Positions 59,568-64,000 of a stretch of DNA of 64,000 bases are shown here, in pieces. Source of the DNA: Pythium myriotylum. Lineage: Eukaryota; Oomycota; Peronosporomycetes; Pythiales; Pythiaceae. The notes beneath the pieces are model-generated. The model had not been told where the DNA came from, did no database searches, and worked only from the letters and a program-made list of their open reading frames with translations. A program made the translations under genes and the position numbers. The stretch is from NCBI GenBank assembly GCA_023091665.1, contig JALJCQ010000009.1, positions 2,790,001 through 2,854,000 on the forward strand, read 5' to 3'. How positions within the stretch are numbered: the first letter of the stretch is position 1; each line of letters opens with the position of its first letter.

Positions 59568-60238
59568 ATGGGCCGCATCTCCGACCGCTTCAACCTCGAG
59601 AAGCAAGTGACCTTCTACATGTCTTACCACTACAACCACATCAACCAGTGGATCCACTTCGTCTGCATCTGGCCCATTCTCATCTCGGCCATCTGCATGC
59701 TCGCCGAGACGGCGCCGCTCGCCGAGCAGCCCGAATTCCTCAAGAGCCTGCCCTACGGCCAGTACATGGTGCTCAACTACGCGGCCGTCGGCGCGGCCAT
59801 CTACATGGCCTGGTACATCGCGCTCGACATCTTGTGAGTGGCTTTTGATACAGTCGATAGGCCGTTTTTTTTTGATAAACTGACCCTCCCCACCTCTGCG
59901 CTTCCAGTGCTGGCTCGATTGGCGCTGCCCTCGTCTTCGCGTCGTACATCTTCGGCAACTACCTCGCGCAGACGGCGCCGACCAACTACGGCGTCGCTGG
60001 CTGGCAGCTCGCGCTGCCTGTGCACATCATCGCGTGGATCCTCCAGTTCATCGGCCACGGCGTCTTCGAGCGCCGCAAGCCCGCGCTTCTCGACAGCCTC
60101 GACCAGGCGATCGTCACCGCGCCCATGTTTGTGCTTCTCGAGGTCTTGTTCTCGCTTGGATACCGCAAGACGCTCTTCAACAAGATCATGAAGCAGGTCG
60201 AGATCAACGTGAAGGCATTCCATGGCAAGAGCATGTAG
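59568..60238 (+). CDS. Mpo1/DUF962-family membrane protein 2
   Basis: Exons 59568-59833 and 59908-60238 (74-nt intron) encode 198 residues starting MGRISDRFNLEKQVTFYMSY. The motifs YHYNHINQWIHFVCIWP and HIIAWILQFIGHGVFERRKP are complete. The intron splits the codon in ALDI-F-AGSIG in phase 2, at the same place as in the other two copies. The start at 59568 (CCACCATGG context) is preferred over the upstream in-frame Met at 59418. The protein is nearly the same length as copy 3, and the two lie in tandem (about 440 bp apart), so they are likely a recent duplication. Role: probably a 2-hydroxy fatty acid dioxygenase in the ER membrane (by family). Confidence 0.87.
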
Positions 60239-60631
60239 GCGGTACTTGCGCCATCCGTGTCAGAGTGTTCGAGATCGATTGCATAATGATGTTAATGCGA
60301 ACGACCTATATGTTCTTGTGTGAAGTAAAGCGTGCATGCTCAAAAGTAGCGTCCAGTCGTGCGACGCTTCTTAGTCTGACGTTAGCTCGAGATGTGTTTG
60401 GTTGGACGAGTTTTTGTGCTTTGAGATACATCTCCACATCCAAGCTACGTACTAGCAGTCGTTCCGGTGATTCGCCAACTCATCCACTGTGGCAACTATT
60501 CTTCTTTCTCTTCAACTTCACCCTGGAGTGAAAAAGAATCCAATCATATCGCTTGCTTAGTACAAGAACGCCTGATGTTGACGCGCCACCAACGAGTCAT
60601 CAACGTCGAACCGAATTCGCCCGGATCGATC

Positions 60632-60647
60632 TCTCATTGTTCAATTT
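60632..60647 (+). promoter_or_regulatory. Oomycete Inr+FPR core promoter of Mpo1-like gene 3
   Basis: TCTCATTGTTCAATTT matches GCTCATTYYNCAWTTT at 14 of 16 positions. It ends 29 nt before the ATG at 60677, so the start codon and transcription start are consistent. The rest of the 440-bp gap to the previous gene shows nothing else. Confidence 0.65.
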
Positions 60648-60676
60648 GCCAACTTGACCCCTCTCACTTCCTCGCC

Positions 60677-61336
60677 ATGGGCCGCATCTCGGACCGCTTC
60701 GATCTGGAAAAGCAGGTCACATTTTACATGTCGTATCACTTCAACCATACCAATCAGTGGATCCACCTCATCTGCATCTGGCCGATCCTCATCTCTGATC
60801 TCTGCCTCATGGCCGAGACCTCGCCGATCATCGAACAACCCGAGTTTCTCAAATGGCTTCCGTACAGCGAGTACATGGTGCTAAACTACTCCGCGATCAG
60901 CGCCGGCGTCTTCATACTCTGGTACATCGCACTTGATATCTTGTGAGGAATTGATCTTTGGTCGCTTTTGTAAGCCGCCTTCACTCATCAAATATCTGTG
61001 TGTAGTGCCGGTTCTTTGGGTGCAGCGCTTGTGTTTGCCTCGTACATCTTCAGCAACTATTTTGTGCAAAACGCACCTCAACTTTACGGAGTTCCAGGAT
61101 GGTACATTGCGTTGCCGATCAACATTACCGGTTGGCTTATGCAGTTTGTTGGCCATGGCGTATTCGAACGCCGACGACCAGCACTGTTTGACAGCCTCGA
61201 CCAAGCATTAATCACGGCTCCAATGTTCGTTCTACTCGAGATTCTTTTTTCCCTTGGCTACCGGAAAAGAATGTTCAACAAGATCATGAAGCAAGCTGAG
61301 GCCAATGTCAAGGCCTTCCATGGCAAGAGAATTTGA
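60677..61336 (+). CDS. Mpo1/DUF962-family membrane protein 3
   Basis: Exons 60677-60942 and 61006-61336 (63-nt intron, phase 2) encode 198 residues starting MGRISDRFDLEKQVTFYMSY. It has YHFNHTNQWIHLICIWP (His in place of the second aromatic pattern of copy 2 is unchanged) and NITGWLMQFVGHGVFERRRP. In the second motif the first His of copy 2 (HIIAW) is replaced by Asn (NITGW). If that His is an iron ligand, this copy could be altered in activity; the GHGVFERR His is kept. A core promoter element lies just upstream. The coding sequence is less GC-rich than copy 2 at third positions, which suggests weaker codon selection. Confidence 0.85.
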
Positions 61337-61639
61337 TTCTGGTAAGGGGTTCAATTCCAAGCAAATACTTTTTGTCATTGCATTTACGTACTGGTTAGAC
61401 TCTTATTCCTCGAGCGCGAACATGATACCGCCCCTCGCCGGTGTCAAAAATGACACAGCAAATCTCGAGTGGGCGGCCGTTAGCCCGTGGATTGAGCGAC
61501 TGGACGAGCTCGCCGTCGAGTGGAGAGGTGTCTTCAAGTAGAAGTTCTGCCGCTTGTGATGCAAGTGGATGCGTCGAAGCTCGCGGAACTGGCGTCTTAA
61601 GGTCGATCTGCGAGGTGCTGGAACATGGCTGCTGATAAT

Positions 61640-62368
61640 TCACAATGAATTGAGTTCTCGCAGCCGATCCTCGAGATCATCTTGAGATTTTGTCCTCAAC
61701 TTCGCCGTCTCAATCTCGTGACTTCTAAGGGTTCATGAACGGGAACTTCGACCAAACCACATCCTCTGACTGAGTTAGAGCTCAACCTTTATCTTGACTT
61801 GGAACATAGCGGGCTAATATTGCACTGTCAGTGGTTGGCTTGTCACGGGCTACAACTGACTGTATTCAGCGTCGGCGCGAAGCCGTATGTTCCCATACAA
61901 GACGCTGTTCTCCCTTCACTCCAACTCTTCATGCAGGCATGCTGTCGCTCGCTCTTACGCCTCGAAGATGTAAGCTTATCGTTCGACTACTTCAGCATCC
62001 TGTACAAGCGAGACCTCACAGATCTTCCTAGGATCGACCAACTTGTGATCGATGACTGTCTCTGGTCGGAGACCTCGTTTTCGGCGCTCATTGACGCTTT
62101 GAGCGACCCTACGCACTCTCTTGCTGAGTCGCTGCAGGTGCTCAAGGTTCGAATCTCAAATTTCGAACCCGTCGTAGACTGTAGCTTTGCTCGAATGCTT
62201 GCTTCCAATCGCCGGCTTGTTTGGTTCCGCTTTGTTGGTTCGGGAATCACCGAGCCGACCGTGGGTGAGACCAACGGGGTATTCCTGGATCGAATCAAGA
62301 GGCGACTGACAGTCCGAAAGAAGGCTGCGTTCCTGAGCTGCCTGGATCTTGTGCAGGAGCCCCTGTGA
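61640..62368 (+). pseudogene. 5'-truncated LRR/RNI-like remnant
   Basis: The region carries only the C-terminal third of the family. A first piece near 61652-61730 reads ILEIILRFCPQLRRLNLVTS and then stops. The main open frame from about 61799 to 62368 gives SLLRLEDVSLSFDYF, PRIDQLVIDDCLWSETSF, ALSDPTHSLAESLQVLKV, RLVWFRFVGSGITEP and KKAAFLSCLDLVQEPL. These match the late LRR strands and the K-x-AFLS motif of intact members. The N-terminal signature, the helix and the PG(Y/F)G insert are absent, and at least one frame break is present. It lies immediately upstream of an intact member. Confidence 0.7.
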
Positions 62369-62509
62369 ATCCAGCGTCGTGGCAAATATCTTCCGCTTCG
62401 CCATGGACCCAGAGATCCGCCACGCCGATGGTGAGCCTCACTCAGTTCCATCGCCTCATCGATTATAATTCGACCTTCGAAATGTAATCGGTCGACAGCT
62501 CCCTCCGAA

Positions 62510-64000
62510 ATGGCATCCATGACGAAAACCTCGTCCCGGGCTGCAGCGATGGAGACCGTGCTTCGCCCGTGGCTCACGACCGTGGACGCGGCGCTGCCGC
62601 CTCGCGCCTCTCGCTTCCCGTTCGCCCGAGCGAGCGCTCTGTCGCAGTGGCGCGTGGCCGTCTACGGCGACTGCAACTTCGACAACCGGTCGGCGGCGAT
62701 GCGGCGGCCGCCGATCCGCGTGCCGGTCAAACTCGCGCACCACAAGCAGCGGCAGTTGCGCGAGGCCTTCTCGCTGTTTGCGCTCGCTCTGCACGTGGAC
62801 AGAGAAGCCTTTGCAGAGCTTGTGAGTCGCGAAGTCAAGTCGTTGCGAGGCCTGAGAACGAGGGTGCCGTTCGGAGCTTGTGAGAAGCTACGCTTGCGAC
62901 TCAAGGCTGACTTGAAGAGCGACACTCCGCCCGAGTCGGGATTCTATTCGAGTCTGCTTCAAGAGCAGATCTCCAGTGACGCGTACAACAGCGCGCGGCG
63001 AGAGTTACTGGAGGGCGTTGGGGAGGCTGAGGGAGCCAAGGTCGAACTGGCTCTGAAGCTGCGGATGTGTCGCGGTGAGACCAATTGGGACCCGTTGAAC
63101 GCGACGCCGCTCGTGAGCACGCTCGTATCAATCGATCGGAACCTCTTCGACGTCGTGGAGCTTACGCTGGTGATCACGACTGCCGACTGCGATGAGGACT
63201 CTCTGACTGCGCTGTTTCGGGAAATCCGCTCGTTTCGTCACCAGGCCAACGTCCACATCCGCATGGAAATGCCATGCGAGTCGGCGGATATCATGAACGT
63301 CATCCACTGGAAAACCGTATTCGACTTGGCTGCGAGGAGGAGATTCTCTGGTTTTGAAGATGTCGTTGGGCGGGAGTGGAAAGTTTCTATTGCGTGTGGG
63401 CATGGAGTCAATGTGCGAGGCATCCCGTTGGCGTCGAGCGCGGCTCCAGTCGTTGGTGGCTTCTCAGGTCTCGCGCACTGTTCAGACTTTGTCACGTCTG
63501 TGCGTGTCGAAATGGGACTCGAGGATGCCCGAGACGAGCGACATATCCGAGCCAAGTGGTTTGGGTATTTGCTCCGATCAGGTGGAGTGAAGAAGCTCTC
63601 GCTGGATGACGAGTGCCTCACAATGGAAGACGTCGAGTTGATGGAGTCTGTGTACTCCGCACCGACGCGGAAGGAGCGGCTTCGGGTTTTGTGGGAAGAA
63701 GAGTGGCATAACTTGGACTTGGAGAATGCGACCGACGACGACACTGCTCGAAGGCTCCTGCCTGACCAGAACGAGGTGATTGGAATGATGCACGATATCT
63801 TGGCTGATGAAGACGACGAACCGTATGATAGTGTTGATGTGTTCATCGTCAGCTACGGTCAGTGTGGTATCGACCGTGGACTTCTACCCATGATCAGAGC
63901 CATGGACGAAGCAGCGGCAGCACTTCCAGAACCAGAACCTGCTCTCCGATCACTCCACTTGTACTTCCGGAGCGGTTTCGAGACCTCATTTGCAATGGTC
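62510..64000 (+). CDS. LRR/RNI-like family protein, C-terminus cut by window edge
   Basis: A plus-strand frame of 497 codons from the ATG at 62510 (MASMTKTSSRAAAMETVLRPW) is open to the last base. Later in-frame Mets at 62519 and 62549 (METVLRPWLTTV) are alternative starts; the last fits the family N-terminus best. The helix LREAFSLFALALHVDREAF is at about residues 85-103. VFIVSYGQCGIDRG near residue 445 takes the place of the PGYG insert, with Pro-Gly changed to Val-Ser. LRSLHLYFRSGF at the edge begins the leucine-rich part. The function is unknown. Confidence 0.8.
   Translation, partial: MASMTKTSSRAAAMETVLRPWLTTVDAALPPRASRFPFARASALSQWRVAVYGDCNFDNRSAAMRRPPIRVPVKLAHHKQRQLREAFSLFALALHVDREAFAELVSREVKSLRGLRTRVPFGACEKLRLRLKADLKSDTPPESGFYSSLLQEQISSDAYNSARRELLEGVGEAEGAKVELALKLRMCRGETNWDPLNATPLVSTLVSIDRNLFDVVELTLVITTADCDEDSLTALFREIRSFRHQANVHIRMEMPCESADIMNVIHWKTVFDLAARRRFSGFEDVVGREWKVSIACGHGVNVRGIPLASSAAPVVGGFSGLAHCSDFVTSVRVEMGLEDARDERHIRAKWFGYLLRSGGVKKLSLDDECLTMEDVELMESVYSAPTRKERLRVLWEEEWHNLDLENATDDDTARRLLPDQNEVIGMMHDILADEDDEPYDSVDVFIVSYGQCGIDRGLLPMIRAMDEAAAALPEPEPALRSLHLYFRSGFETSFAMV

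Overview
The window looks like nuclear DNA of an oomycete (Phytophthora/Pythium-like water mould). Reasons: AA17-type secreted copper oxygenase genes, large oomycete-style ABCG/PDR transporters, coiled-coil proteins resembling the oomycete M96 family, few and mostly short GT-AG introns, and close matches to the oomycete Inr+FPR core promoter (GCTCATTYYNCAWTTT) at several genes. Species is not assigned.

Layout. 1-15.4 kb: tandem members of a lineage-specific leucine-rich (RNI/LRR-like) family of about 590-745 residues, plus two F-box/LRR-like genes, one frameshifted. 15.5-21.7 kb: a large, nearly perfect inverted duplication carrying two identical genes for a 538-residue secreted protein and the 3' end of an M96-like gene; its 1.5-kb spacer holds a cluster of long hairpins. 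22.7-36.1 kb: six more LRR-like genes, five of them in a compact minus-strand array. 36.3-51.4 kb: four AA17 LPMO-like genes, one with a frameshifting deletion. ABC transporter copy 1 and an intact M96-like gene lie among them. 53-57 kb: ABC transporter copy 2, inverted, with a scrambled M96-like remnant beside it. 57.6-57.9 kb: a MITE-like element. 58-61.3 kb: three Mpo1/DUF962 membrane enzyme genes. 61.6-64 kb: a broken LRR-like remnant and a further LRR-like gene that runs off the right edge. The left edge also cuts an LRR-like gene, so the family continues both ways.

Biology. The LPMO-like and 538-residue proteins have signal peptides and should act outside the cell. The two transporters are plasma-membrane drug/metabolite exporters by family. 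The LRR-like genes look cytoplasmic and have no known function; nine of twelve carry a small conserved insert around a PG(Y/F)G motif. The window is dominated by recent local duplication, inversion and gene decay. Exon boundaries were set by eye from splice consensus and alignment among paralogues in the window.
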